NCBI RefSeq assembly: GCF_963678635.1
Contig: NC_087062.1
Span: forward strand, 70,401,345 to 70,465,344
Reading direction: 5' to 3'
Length of the DNA stretch: 64,000 nucleotides
Origin: Symsagittifera roscoffensis
Lineage: Eukaryota > Xenacoelomorpha > Acoela > Convolutidae
Below the pieces are notes generated by a model that saw only the letters and a program-made list of their open reading frames with translations, did not search any database and had not been told where the DNA came from. Below, one piece after another: positions 12,801 through 24,135 of this stretch. The stretch's first letter is position 1; the number at the start of each line of letters is the position of its first letter. The position numbers and the translations under genes are program-made.

Positions 12801-15800
12801 TTCAAATTTAAATGACTTTCTTATGACTTTTTTTGTAGATCTTGCTTGATAATTTATCAAAAAAGCAGCAATGAAGTAAAGGCAGCTAAACCTTAGTTGA
12901 ATTGTCGGTAACTATAATTGAATTTTCAACCCCAAACTTACTGAGTTTTTACTTTTATTGATTTTTACTCATTCGTCTACAAATAACTATGCATTCTAAA
13001 CACGGCCCTTTCATTTTTCCAAAAAACGAATTTTTAATTTTTAAAAAGATATATAATTATTTGATCAAATTGCGCTAGAAATGTTACGCACTGAAGTTTG
13101 TTTATTGAATCAGCAGTATAAAATCAATATCAGTGTTAAATTATTTTTTGAAATTTCAAGTTTTCGAAATCTGAAATTTATACAGTAAACGATTTCTAAA
13201 GAATTAACAAATGCATATGAGAGACACTTATTTAGGGGCAAAAAAAACTAATTGTTAAGAAAGTTTCAAAATAACCTTGAAAATAAACTTTTCGATCCTT
13301 TTTTTAAGGTGTACTCAGTTTTTGTTGAACGCAATCAGGAACAAAATAAATAATAAAATTTAAATAAAGCGCTTCTTTTTTTCATTCAAGTCAAAAAATT
13401 TTTAAATGGCTATTTTAAAGTTTTTATCAGTGACGGTTGCGTCAAAAACGTTAGCTTTCTGGTACAAAATTTGTGACCATTTTTGTTAATACTTCCATCT
13501 AAGTTGATTGTCGTCAAGTTTAAGCTTGCCAGTTTTTATACTAAGAAGTTCAACATTTAAGATGTTTTTGAAAACTGAAGGCGCTATATAAAAAACGTAA
13601 ATAGATTTACAAAACGACACATCTAAGAACTTATTAATCATACATGTACAATTTTGGTAGCGCCGACGCGAATGGTCACCATAAGGCTACAAGCCTGTTA
13701 GCAGGTGCTCTTTATTTGAGAGCAATTTGAAAAGTGAGAATCAAGTTTTTTGTTTTTTGTTCGATTTAAAATTACCCGTTTTTATCAGACTGTTTCTATC
13801 CGATATTTCTGAAAACTAAACGCGCTATTTTTTCTCAATTTCTGAAAACTTTTTGCACATTTAGAGGAGATTAGAAAAATCCAATTACTGTTTCATTCAT
13901 CAAATTGGCCAGTCTATTTTTGCGTGATTTTTGATTTACGCTTAAAAGTTGAAAATCAGCACGGCAAATTCAAAAATCCAAACTGTGATTTTCAGTCTGC
14001 AATTCACAATCAAATTTTACTTCGTGAATAATCTTGAAAATAAACTTTTCGATCCATTTTTTAAGGTGTACTCAATTTTTGTTGAACGCAATCAGCTTGT
14101 AAGTTTTTGACTTGAATCGAAATCGAATACACCTGTCCTAACTTTTCTTGAGAGTGAATGTGCTTCAATTGCCCACAATTTATCACCATTCGCTACAACT
14201 AGGATAAAACAGAAAAAAAATATTAATAAAGCAAACCCACCCCGAGCACAAATCTTCCGTTACTTTCGAAGCGCAAGTCGGAACAAAAACGAAAACGGTA
14301 GCGGTAAAAAAAATAAACTTTTATTGTTTAGTTATCTTTTATCGGTTTGAAAAATTTTCAAAAATAATTCAACAAACCAGGGATATTTTTCTGATACAGG
14401 ATCTGTTTAACTGCTCCTCCGAGCCGGGTTAAAGCTATTTAGATAATTATCGCTAATTCATTAAAAAAATGTTTCATAGACAGTTTCTTCGATGATTCAG
14501 TATTGATTCACAAGGTCGGCTAACTTACAAATGGCTATAAACAGCCTGAGGAAATTGCGGAAACCCTCAGTTGTAAACAAAGCCCAGAGAAGCTTATGAT
14601 TAAGTGCAAACAACTATCACCAACTGATTGTTGTTCACGGATGCGTAAGAGCAATTTTTTAAGAAAAAAAATTGCTCATATTCAAATTTAAATGACTTTC
14701 TTATGACTTTTTTTGTAGATCTTGCTTGATAATTTATCAAAAAAGCAGCAATGAAGTAAAGGCAGCTAAACCTTAGTTGAATTGTCGGTAACTATAATTG
14801 AATTTTCAACCCCAAACTTACTGAGTTTTTACTTTTATTGATTTTTACTCATTCGTCTACAAATAACTATGCATTCTAAACACGGCCCTTTCATTTTTCC
14901 AAAAAACGAATTTTTAATTTTTAAAAAGATATATAATTATTTGATCAAATTGCGCTAGAAATGTTACGCACTGAAGTTTGTTTATTGAATCAGCAGTATA
15001 AAATCAAAATCAGTGTTAAATTATTTTTTGAAATTTCAAGTTTTCGAAATCTGAAATTTATACAGTAAACGATTTCTAAAGAATTAACAAATGCATATGA
15101 GAGACACTTATTTAGGGGCAAAAAAAACTAATTGTTAAGAAAGTTTCAAAATAACCTTGAAAATAAACTTTTCGATCCATTTTTTAAGGTGTACTCAGTT
15201 TTTGTTGAACGCAATCAGGAACAAAATAAATAATAAAATTTAAATAAAGCGCTTCTTTTTTTCATTCAAGTCAAAAAATTTTTAAATGGCTATTTTAAAG
15301 TTTTTATCAGTGACGGTTGCGTCAAAAACGTTAGCTTTCTGGTACAAAATTTGTGACCATTTTTGTTAATACTTCCATCTAAGTTGATTGTCGTCAAGTT
15401 TAAGCTTGCCAGTTTTTATACTAAGAAGTTCAACATTTAAGATGTTTTTGAAAACTGAAGGCGCTATATAAAAAACGTAAATAGATTTACAAAACGACAC
15501 ATCTAAGAACTTATTAATCATACATGTACAATTTTGGTAGCGCCGACGCGAATGGTCACCATAAGGCTACAAGCCTGTTAGCAGGTGCTCTTTATTTGAG
15601 AGCAATTTGAAAAGTGAGAACCAAGTTTTTTGTTTTTTGTTCGATTTAAAATTACCCGTTTTTATCAGACTGTTTCTATCCGATATTTCTGAAAACTAAA
15701 AGCGCTATTTTTTCTCAATTTCTGAAAACTTTTTGCACATTTAGAGGAGATTAGAAAAATCCAATTACTGTTTCATTCATCAAATTGGCCAGTCTATTTT

Positions 15801-18311
15801 TGCGTGATTTTTGATTTACGCTTAAAAGTTGAAAATCAGCACGGCAAATTCAAAATTCCAAACTGTGATTTTCAGTCTGCAATTCACAATCAAATTTTAC
15901 TTCGTGAATAATCTTGAAAATAAACTTTTCGATCCATTTTTTAAGGTGTACTCAATTTTTGTTGAACGCAATCAGCTTGTAAGTTTTTGACTTGAATCGA
16001 AATCGAATACACCTGTCCTAACTTTTCTTGAGAGTGAATGTGCTTCAATTGCCCACAATTTATCACCATTCGCTACAACTAGGATAAAACAGAAAAAAAA
16101 TATTAATAAAGCAAACCCACCCCGAGCACAAATCTTCCGTTAGTTTCGAAGCGCAAGTCGGAACAAAAACGAAAACGGTAGCGGTAAAAAAAATAAACTT
16201 TTATTGTTTAGTTATCTTTTATCGGTTTGAAAAATTTTCAAAAATAATTCAACAAACCAGGGATATTTTTCTGATACAGGATCTGTTTAACTGCTCCTCC
16301 GAGCCGGGTTAAAGCTATTTAGATAATTATCGCTAATTCATTAAAAAAATGTTTCATATACAGTTTCTTCGATGATTCAGTATTGATTCACAAGGTCGGC
16401 TAACTTACAAATGGCTATAAACAGCCTGAGGAAATTGCGGAAACCCTCAGTTGTAAACAAAGCCCAGAGAAGCTTATGATTAAGTGCAAACAACTATCAC
16501 CAACTGATTGTTGTTCACGGATGCGTAAGAGCAATTTTTTAAGAAAAAAAATTGCTCATATTCAAATTTAAATGACTTTCTTATGACTTTTTTTGTAGAT
16601 CTTGCTTGATAATTTATCAAAAAAGCAGCAATGAAGTAAAGGCAGCTAAACCTTAGTTGAATTGTCGGTAACTATAATTGAATTTTCAACCCCAAACTTA
16701 CTGAGTTTTTACTTTTATTGATTTTTACTCATTCGTCTACAAATAACTATGCATTCTAAACACGGCCCTTTCATTTTTCCAAAAAACGAATTTTTAATTT
16801 TTAAAAAGATATATAATTATTTGATCAAATTGCGCTAGAAATGTTACGCACTGAAGTTTGTTTATTGAATCAGCAGTATAAAATCAATATCAGTGTTAAA
16901 TTATTTTTTGCAATTTCAAGTTTTCGAAATCGGAAATTTATACAGTAAACGATTTCTAAAGAATTAACAAATGCATATGAGAGACACTTATTTAGGGGCA
17001 AAAAAAACTAATTGTTAAGAAAGTTTCAAAATAACCTTGAAAATAAACTTTTCGATCCATTTTTTAAGGTGTACTCAGTTTTTGTTGAACGCAATCAGGA
17101 ACAAAATAAATAATAAAATTTAAATAAAGCGCTTCTTTTTTTCATTCAAGTCAAAAAATTTTTAAATGGCTATTTTAAAGTTTTTATCAGTGACGGTTGC
17201 GTCGAAAACGTTAGCTTTCTGGTACAAAATTTGTGACCATTTTTGTTAATACTTCCATCTAAGTTGATTGTCGTCAAGTTTAAGCTTGCCAGTTTTTATA
17301 CTAAGAAGTTCAACATTTAAGATGTTTTTGAAAACTGAAGGCGCTATATAAAAAACGTAAATAGATTTACAAAACGACACATCTAAGAACTTATTAATCA
17401 TACATGTACAATTTTGGTAGCGCCGACGCGAATGGTCACCATAAGGCTACAAGCCTGTTAGCAGGTGCTCTTTATTTGAGAGCAATTTGAAAAGTGAGAA
17501 TCAAGTTCTTTGTTTTTTGTTCGATTTAAAATTACCCGTTTTTGTCAGACTGTTTCTATCCGATATTTCTGAAAACTAAAAGCGCTATTTTTTCTCAATT
17601 TCTGAAAACTTTTTGCACATTTAGAGGAGATTAGAAAAATCCAATTACTGTTTCATTCATCAAATTGGCCAGTCTATTTTTGCGTGATTTTTGATTTACG
17701 CTTAAAAGTTGAAAATCAGCACGGCAAATTCAAAAATCCAAACTGTGATTTTCAGTCTGCAATTCACAATCAAATTATACTTCGTGAATAATCTTGAAAA
17801 TAAACTTTTCGATCCATTTTTTAAGGTGTACTCAATTTTTGTTGAACGCAATCAGCTTGTAAGTTTTTGACTTGAATCGAAATCGAATACACCTGTCCTA
17901 ACTTTTCTTGAGAGTGAATGTGCTTCAATTGCCCACAATTTATCACCATTCGCTACAACTAGGATAAAACAGAAAAAAAATATTAATATATAATAATTAT
18001 ATTTTCTGTTTTTTTTTCTGATTTCAATTGTTTCCTCATTTTTTCCTGATCTTCATTACATATTTTAATCCAGTATTTTTTATTATTCGATTCCTTTTTT
18101 GAAAATGAATTTCCTATTCTTGTTTCAGTTCACGTGGTTGCTGACTTACATCAACAGTGGTCTGAACCCTCTCTGCTACGCATTTGCCAACGCCCTCTTC
18201 AAAAACACCTTCATTCGAATTCTCTCATTCGGAAAAATTAACAGAGAGATGCAAAAAAATCGCAAATTGCACAAACTGAAACCCACAAAGCTACGCACAC
18301 CTCATGTGTAA
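6507..18311 (+). CDS. Muscarinic-like aminergic GPCR, C-terminal part (two exons)
   Basis: This is the end of a class A G-protein-coupled receptor; earlier exons lie outside the window or are not recognised in it. Exon 6,507-6,850 carries the end of the third intracellular loop, TM6 with the FxxCWTPxN core (CWTPWN) and the third extracellular loop. Exon 18,129-18,311 carries TM7 with the NPxxY signature (NPLCY), the helix-8 segment and a short basic tail ending in TAA. The junction is phase 0 with GTAATA at the donor and TTTCAG at the acceptor, and the frame continues. The YINSxLNPxCYAxxNxxFKxTF pattern is closest to muscarinic acetylcholine receptors; histamine H1-type is the main alternative. 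The protein should sit in the plasma membrane and couple ligand binding to G proteins. Oddity: the intron is 11,278 bp and holds the 1,880-bp array. The ligand cannot be read from this half because the TM3 aspartate is not in view. Confidence 0.8.
7101..7192. repeat. 38-bp tandem repeat in the GPCR intron
   Basis: A 38-bp unit beginning TATCGAATCACTTATTGTCG occurs twice in a row, and a partial third copy (TTATTGTCGGATATT) precedes it. It lies 250 bp downstream of the GPCR donor. No function is inferred. Confidence 0.85.
7646..8137 (+). mobile_element. GTTCCGAC-ended MITE, 492 bp
   Basis: The element is bounded by GTTCCGACT at the left and AGTCGGAAC at the right, a short terminal inverted repeat. 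It has no coding capacity. Blocks shared with 3,671-4,050 and 8,385-8,645 (ATTGTCCCAAAATGGCC, GATCACAGGTGAAAT, GCTCAAGACAACAA) show it is a repeated family. A target duplication was not recognised, so the superfamily is open. Confidence 0.65.
8385..8645 (+). mobile_element. Right half of a second GTTCCGAC-family element
   Basis: It shares ATTGTCCCATATTGGCC, ATCACAGGTAAAAT and GCTCAGGACAACAG with the copy at 7,646-8,137 and ends at GTCGGAAC. The left half is missing. Its last about 54 bp are also the first bases of every unit of the downstream 1,880-bp array, so the array was seeded inside this element. Confidence 0.65.
9010..9038. repeat. Hairpin present in every 1,880-bp unit
   Basis: GAGCAATTTTTT and AAAAAATTGCTC form inverted arms around a short A-rich loop. 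The same hairpin recurs once per unit, about 1,880 bp apart. It would fold in RNA or single-stranded DNA. It could be a chance A/T-rich inverted repeat, but GAGCAA/TTGCTC pairing closes the stem with mixed bases. Confidence 0.6.
9511..10336. repeat. 69-bp direct repeat inside each array unit
   Basis: A 69-bp stretch at 9,511-9,579 (containing AAATAAACTTTTCGATCC) recurs at 10,268-10,336, 757 bp later, with only a few substitutions. The same pair occurs in all five units. It shows an older internal duplication that predates the tandem amplification. Confidence 0.9.
18129..18311 (+). CDS. GPCR terminal exon: TM7 and tail
   Basis: It starts right after TTTCAG and continues the frame of 6,507-6,850. 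It encodes TM7 (FTWLLTYINSGLNPLCYAFAN) read from about 18,129, the helix-8 segment FKNTFIRIL, and about 30 Lys/Arg-rich residues before TAA at 18,309-18,311. NPLCY is the NPxxY motif. The tail is short and has no obvious palmitoylation cysteine. Confidence 0.85.
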   Translation, partial: FTWLLTYINSGLNPLCYAFANALFKNTFIRILSFGKINREMQKNRKLHKLKPTKLRTPHV

Positions 18312-18387
18312 AAAAACATTTTTTAGATTGAAAGTTCTATAATTTGATAAAGTGTATTTGAAAAAAATCTCAAATAGCTCTCTATTC

Positions 18388-18393
18388 AATAAA
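18388..18393 (+). promoter_or_regulatory. Polyadenylation signal of the GPCR gene
   Basis: An exact AATAAA lies 77 bp after the receptor stop codon on the same strand. This spacing is normal for a short 3' untranslated region. Confidence 0.6.
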
Positions 18394-20749
18394 GGTAATG
18401 CACACTTATTAAAAATTTCCCTATAATTGTTCAATTGAAATTTTATTTCCCAGCCTGAGATCTCTCACCAATTGACAGGAAAAGCTAAATTAATGAGAAT
18501 GAAATGAAATTTTCCCAAAAAGAAATTGGTAAACGCATTAGTAAAGAATGCTCATAAAGCTTAACGAGAACAAAAAGTTTTATCCTCCGGGCCTCCCTGA
18601 AAAACCTAATTACAGCAAGAGTACCGGTTGCTGTGCAAGTAGCATAAAATGTTCTGGCCACGCCTATCACAGCAAAAAAATAATTGAAAAGTTTTGTTCC
18701 TTGTTGAAATGAAGAGTACGGTTAATTCGAAAAATCTAATAATTTTAATCTGAATAGCAAACAGCTCAGACCAGTGTTTTTCTAAGCTGAGAAAAATTGA
18801 AAAAATTTTCAGAAACGAATCACAGCGGAAAGGGCGTTGATATGCTGACTTATTTTATTTTAGCATTATTTCTCAGAAAAAAAAATACTTTAATATGAAC
18901 CAGTTTAATCAGCCAAAAGATCCAGGTAAATTTCTATCAAAACACCTGTTTTGATTTTTAAAAATGATAGAAAAAAAAAGTTTTTTATGCACTTTGTGTC
19001 TGATTAAGTAATTGAATCAAGTAGTTGTCTCAATAATGTCTCAACAAAAACTTAAAAAATTAAATGAATTCTGTTGAAAAAAATTGTAGACAGGAAAATC
19101 AAACAGAGTTTTATTGCAATTGTTATAAAATTCAATTACTAACAACATCAAAAGGATTAGGGCTTCAGAAATGTCATACTTTTCTTTCTCATAACCAATA
19201 CATGGAAACACCCAGAAAAATGTTGGTAAGAAATCGAAATCCAAAAGTTCCTAATTGTACTCAAAAATTTGGTTAAAACTTACATATGCAACAAAAACAA
19301 TACACACTAACAGAATAATTTGCTCTACCTAATATAAAAATAAAAAAAATTTTTAAAAATTAACCATACTAAATAATGAAAGCTAAAGTTTCAACAAATT
19401 CCACAAAAACGATCTTGCAAAAAATCAAACAAAATTCTGAAAACTTAAAAAGTAACCTTATTACATCAAACGTATGAATTATGCAAAAAATGCGCAAAGT
19501 TAACAAACAAACAAAAGGAGACAAAAATAAAAATAAAAGACAAAAATGCCCGCAAAAAAAATAATTTTTTTTTTCAAAAACTCAAGCCAGAAAAAACGCA
19601 CTCCTGAGCTTGGTGCCAAAATGCCGCATATCTTCGTAGACAAAATGCTCAATTGAAAATTGCCAAAAAAACAAAATTTTTAATGTTTTTTTGAAATTTT
19701 TTTTGATAACAATACGAAAACAATACGCAATGCCATCAACTCGAATCAAAATCAAGTGAAATCGCTCAGTCTTAAAACACACCAAAAAATAAAATTCCAA
19801 CTAATTGCAAAAATTTTCAGATAAAAAACAAAATCAGAAACCTTTCATTCGCTGAAAATTTGAAATTCTATTGCAATTTTCGTTTTAACTTCAAGAACTT
19901 TTCTTTTCTCGCAAAAAGTTTTAGCGTGTAGAAAAAACCAGAAGAACACAAGCAAACTAAGCAGAAATCATTCGGACAGATAAATTTTTTAAGTGAAAAA
20001 AGAAGAAAACTTACGAAGCCAAGAAAACTAAAATTACAAACAGCAGAATTAAATGAAAACTACAATGAAAGCAACTAAAATGAAAATTGCGTGCAGCTAA
20101 AAAAAACCAATTATACAAAGCGGCATCAGAAACAAAAAACAAAGGCAGATGAATAATAACCCCACAGTTTTTTTGAAACAATACTTCCCGTTTAAAAAAA
20201 AACAAATGGGGCGGTCAGATTCATGCCCCGTAACTTTGCCATCCCAGGCGTATTTGTTACCTCCAGACTAAAAGTGCCGGAGAGATTTGAAATTTGATTT
20301 CGTTATAAACTGAATTTAAATTTACCATTTCTATTTTCGAACATTCTATTTACAGGAAACAAAGTTTCGTACCCGACGTCAATACCCTTGTTTATTGCAA
20401 GGGTAGAGGCACTGAAAGATTTTGAGTTTTGACTGCGCCACGCTTTTGAGATTTTTTGTGTCATCGCAATTTCTTCCATCTTTTCATAAGCTATTAATAG
20501 TGTTAATTTTGAAGCATGAAACGAGCGAAATTTTATGTTGGTCAAAATTTACTAGTTTCGATGCTCGATTGTAGAGTTTGTCAACCTTTTAACAAAAAAA
20601 AAATCCAAAGTTAAACCAGGAAAATTGAATTTTACCGTGAGCAATTTGTAAAATTTAAATAATATTCATCCGACCTGCCTCAAACCTCACAAGTTACCCG
20701 CGAAAAATCAACTCACTTCGTTCTTTACGCTAAAAAAATAGAAAACAAT
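18394..20749. other. Intergenic AT-rich DNA
   Basis: No gene recognised. Near 18,626-18,660 there is a decayed copy of the hairpin end GTTGCTGTGCAAGTAGCA followed by a GTTCTGGCC variant, so an old GTTCCGAC-family terminus lies here. The rest is A/T-rich with many homopolymer runs. Confidence 0.5.
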
Positions 20750-23249
20750 TTGCTTTGATGTCAAATATGAAACTCAACATTTCAAAACGGTTGGCTAATT
20801 TCAATATTTGCTAAATAATTGAAGGACATTCAGAATTTTCACTGCGTCCAATACTATTTTTAAAAAGCAAACTGCACTGAAAGCGCTTCAATCAAGCGCA
20901 TATAACCCAAAAGTTTGAACAAAATACTTTTTCTTTTAAACTAAAAAATGAATCATGAAAAATTCGAGCAATTTGGAGGGCCTCAATCAGCCAAAAAACT
21001 GAATCACATCAGTCTATAAAAAATTGAACATCGAAATGATAGCTCTCCAAAAATTTGAATTGATCAGTTCGTCTTTTCACACTAAAAATTGAATCATAAG
21101 AGACTCGTGCAATTCAAAGAGCCTCGATGTGATGTATTTTACTCTTTGAAACATTAGCTATGTCTTTCCAGAATTTTCTTTTCAGAAACGCAACAAAACA
21201 ACATTGATGTTCCAACATATATTCTCGCAACTTTGACGCAACATATACTCTTTAATTTTTTGATTTGACCGTTTTGCTTAATGTGATATTTGTTAGAAAC
21301 CATCATGCTTATCCAAATTTGGATAAATAAACTCGCGCTTTTAGTTCAAATCTGCTCATGTTTTGGCATATCAATGAGAAATAAGTGGTAACATTTTTCT
21401 TTGTATTTGACAAACAAGTGCCAAAAAGAATGACAAAAAAAAACAAAAGTTAGTAGTCACGACTGCTTTGAGAAACAATAGAAAAAAACAAACACTTCAT
21501 TATATCATCCAGCCAAAAAGCTGCATCACTATGGCTCAATTAAAACTTCGGTAAAATATAAATTTAAGGCATTCAGAGTTTTGACTGAAACAGCAGTTCT
21601 AAAAACCAAACTGCGAAGAAAGCGCTTTGATCAAGTGTCTATGACCCAAAAATTCAAACAAATCACTTCTTGCTTTTACACTAAAACAATTAATCACAGA
21701 TTCGTGCAATTCAAAGGGCCTCAATGTGATATGTATTACTCTTTGAAACATTAATTATGTAACTACAGAAATGCAACATAACAAATTTGATGATTCCACT
21801 TCCGGTTTTTTGATAAATTGCCTTTCAGTTCTATAAATGGTATATTTTGTTTCAGTGTGTAAATATGGGAAAAAAATTAATGGCGACTTATTTAATTTTG
21901 GATAACTATTCCCGCGCTTTTATTTCCAGTTTGCTTATACTTTGGCATATAAATGAAAAATTAGTTGTAAGTTTTTTCTAATGTGAGAAATCAGTGTCAA
22001 AAACACTAGCAACAAAAATTAGTAGCCACGATTGCTTTATGAAACGATTAGAAGCTATCATACCATTAGAAGCCATCATACTCATCTAACTTTGGATAAC
22101 TATTCTCGCGCTTTTAATTCCAGTGGCATGTGAATGTGAATGTGAAATTAGTGGTGAAACTGTCTTTTTGTATTTGAAAAATCAAATGCCAAAAAATGGC
22201 GAAAAATGTAGTAGCCACGATTGCTTTATGAAACAACTGAAAAACAAAACCAGGCATTGTTCAATCCTGCCAAAAAGCTGAATCACTATGGCTCCATAAA
22301 AAATTCGGCACAATAGGCATTCAAGACAATCCGATTTTTCACTGCGTGCAATAACAGTTGTAAAAACCAAACAGCAAGGAAAGCGCTTTGATCAAAAGGA
22401 TATAGTCAAGAAATTCAAATTGAGATTGAAAAAAAAATTAAAAAGTATCATAAGATATGCGTGCAATTCAAAGGGCCTTGATTTGATAAATTTTACTTCT
22501 TGAATCATCAGTTGAATATTTTCAATTTTTTCATTACGGAAATGCAGCCGCTTTTTTGATGCACCGACTTTCGGTTGTTTTTATTGTGAAACCAATTGCG
22601 TTTTTGAAACGACAGTTATTTTAATGCAATTTTTGCGAGAAGCTATCATACTTGCCAAACTTTGGATATTTCTTCTTGCGCTTTTTGCAGTTGGCTCATA
22701 CTTTGGCAAATAAATGAAAAATTAGCGGTAATTTATGTTTGTTTGAAATATCAAGTGCCAAGAATAGCAAAAAAAACGGAATTCAGTAGCCACGATTGCT
22801 TTTGAAATATATACCATGCATTATACCCTTTAGCCAAAAATTTGATTTTAAAAAATCTATGAAACAGTTATTCACTAAAACAGTTATTCATAGATGATCC
22901 TGAAACTTTCAGAGCCTCAATGTGATATCTTTACCTTGTATGGTTTTGATCAATATTCGTAGCAGAATTGCAAAACTTTTGTAGCGTACATACAAAATGA
23001 CACCGTTCATGTACTGCCTAGCGGTTATTTGACAAGCGCTTATTTTTCAATTTATTGAACGAGTTTTTTTTCAAGATAGATGAAAGAACATAACTATTCT
23101 CGCGCAAATAATAATACTTTGCTCATGTTTTGGCATATGAAAATGAAACTTTTCTTAATTTCATCTTTTTGTTTTTGAAAAAGCAAGTACCAAGACAAAA
23201 TCCGAAAAAAAACCCAAAAAAGTAGTTATGATTGCGATTGCTAAATCAA
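20750..23249. repeat. Diverged tandem cluster of about 430-580-bp units
   Basis: A recurring order of blocks is visible: CAGCCAAAAAGCTG, then AAAGCGCTTTGATCAA, then AATTCAAAGGGCCTC, then TTTGGATAACTATTC, then AGTAGCCACGATTGCTTT. The last block recurs near 21,452, 22,020, 22,210, 22,787 and 23,222, so spacing is irregular. One extra partial duplication of about 190 bp ends at 22,210. Copies are well diverged, so this cluster is much older than the 1,880-bp array. No coding frame persists across copies. Confidence 0.75.
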
Positions 23250-23691
23250 ACATAGCCAACTGACAGTTGGAAAAAAGCAATAAACGCAAGGAAACAGAAA
23301 AGAACTGATTTTTTTTTAAGAACTTCAAGTTTTGATTTTATAGAAACAAATATAAGCCCTTACAGCTTTTAGAAATTCTAGAGCAATTCATGCTGGGTGC
23401 TTTTCTGATAAAGTCAACCCGATTTGAGAAACTGGATCAATAGGTAAACTTTTAATTCCTCAGTGAAGTCTGATGATTTAATTCCACAATCGAACCTACA
23501 ATTCGATAACGTTTTTCGTCACCTTCACATTTAGTGGAGTCTGCCTTTTTTAACAAAGGACATGAAGTGATCTTGGAAATCGGAAGTCAAAGCCGCGAAA
23601 AGTCAAAATTGAGCTAAACAATTTCTAAGAGTTTTTCCTGAAAAAAATCTCCAAGACCTATATAAGAGTACTCACTACGTTCATTACTCTT
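23250..23691 (+). mobile_element. GTAATGAACG-family element, full-length copy
   Basis: Starts ACATAGCCAACTGACAGTTG and ends CCTATATAAGAGTACTCACT followed by ACGTTCATTACTCTT. The start contains an AATAAACGCAAG version of a block whose better copies read AAGAGTAATGAACGCAAG; this pairs with the reverse complement of the end (AAGAGTAATGAACGTAG). The internal GATCACGTTTTTCGT-like block and GAGTTTGCCTTCC-like block are shared with other copies. No coding capacity. A MITE is the simplest reading; the tRNA-like sequences close to some other copies leave a SINE possible. Confidence 0.7.
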
Positions 23692-23879
23692 AACCGAAAA
23701 CCACCACCTGATCTACGACCTGGATCTGAATGTAAAAATAAAATGTCTTAACAAATTATTTTTTAATCTTTTGAGCTTAGCGCATCGATGTCTTTCAAAT
23801 AATGTACACAGAGGCAAAGCTTCTCGTCGCAAACTCTTGCAAGAAAACGATAAAAGCTGTTCTAAAAAAGCATAGAAAT

Positions 23880-24121
23880 TATTGGTGATTTTTCCTAACT
23901 GAACTGGAATTGATCTTTCTTATTCAGTTCAAACTGAAAGATCACTTCCCGATTTTTGTTAAAATTAGCTGGTGAAACATGACCTTTAGTCATTGGTTCG
24001 AGCAACTTTGTGCGGGTGATTTACCATATATATTTGATCTGATTTGCTACTGGAATTATCACTCAAATCTCATTAATTCACTCCTTATTAATCAACGTTT
24101 GTCGCTGCAAAAACCTTGATA
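23880..24121 (+). repeat. 5' LTR of the copia element
   Basis: Starts TATTGGTGATTTTTCC and ends CTTGATA, immediately before the primer-binding site. The usual TG...CA ends are altered to TA...TA here; the 3' LTR still ends in CA. A short inverted pair GATCTTTC / GAAAGATC lies at its centre and overlaps the site hit by the nested insertion in the other LTR. Confidence 0.93.
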
Positions 24122-24135
24122 GGTTATGGGCCCAG
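24122..24135 (+). promoter_or_regulatory. Copia primer-binding site (initiator-Met half tRNA)
   Basis: GGTTATGGGCCCAG directly follows the 5' LTR. It is complementary to the anticodon-stem region of initiator tRNA-Met (CTGGGCCCATAACC). From known biology, Drosophila copia primes from this internal tRNA fragment rather than the tRNA 3' end. Position and sequence both fit that use. Confidence 0.88.

Larger units (their letters stand above)
8592..17986. repeat. Five-copy 1,880-bp macrosatellite in a GPCR intron
   Basis: Units start at 8,592, 10,471, 12,351, 14,231 and 16,111; the last ends near 17,986. The period is 1,879-1,880 bp and copies differ at only a few positions, so amplification or homogenisation is recent. 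No unit contains a long open frame. Each unit begins with the end of a GTTCCGAC element and closes with an A-rich run (CAGAAAAAAAATATTAAT). The sequence before unit 1 also has a GAAGAAAAAAAAA run, so short A-rich homology may have served for the first duplication. The array takes up over 80% of the 11.3-kb intron between the TM6 and TM7 exons. Assembly collapse or expansion is possible, so the true copy number may differ. Confidence 0.97.

Noticed and set aside
8592-17986. CRISPR array or tandem gene cluster as explanation for the 1,880-bp repeats
   Set aside because: Units are direct and contiguous without spacers, lie in a eukaryotic intron, and contain no sustained open frame.
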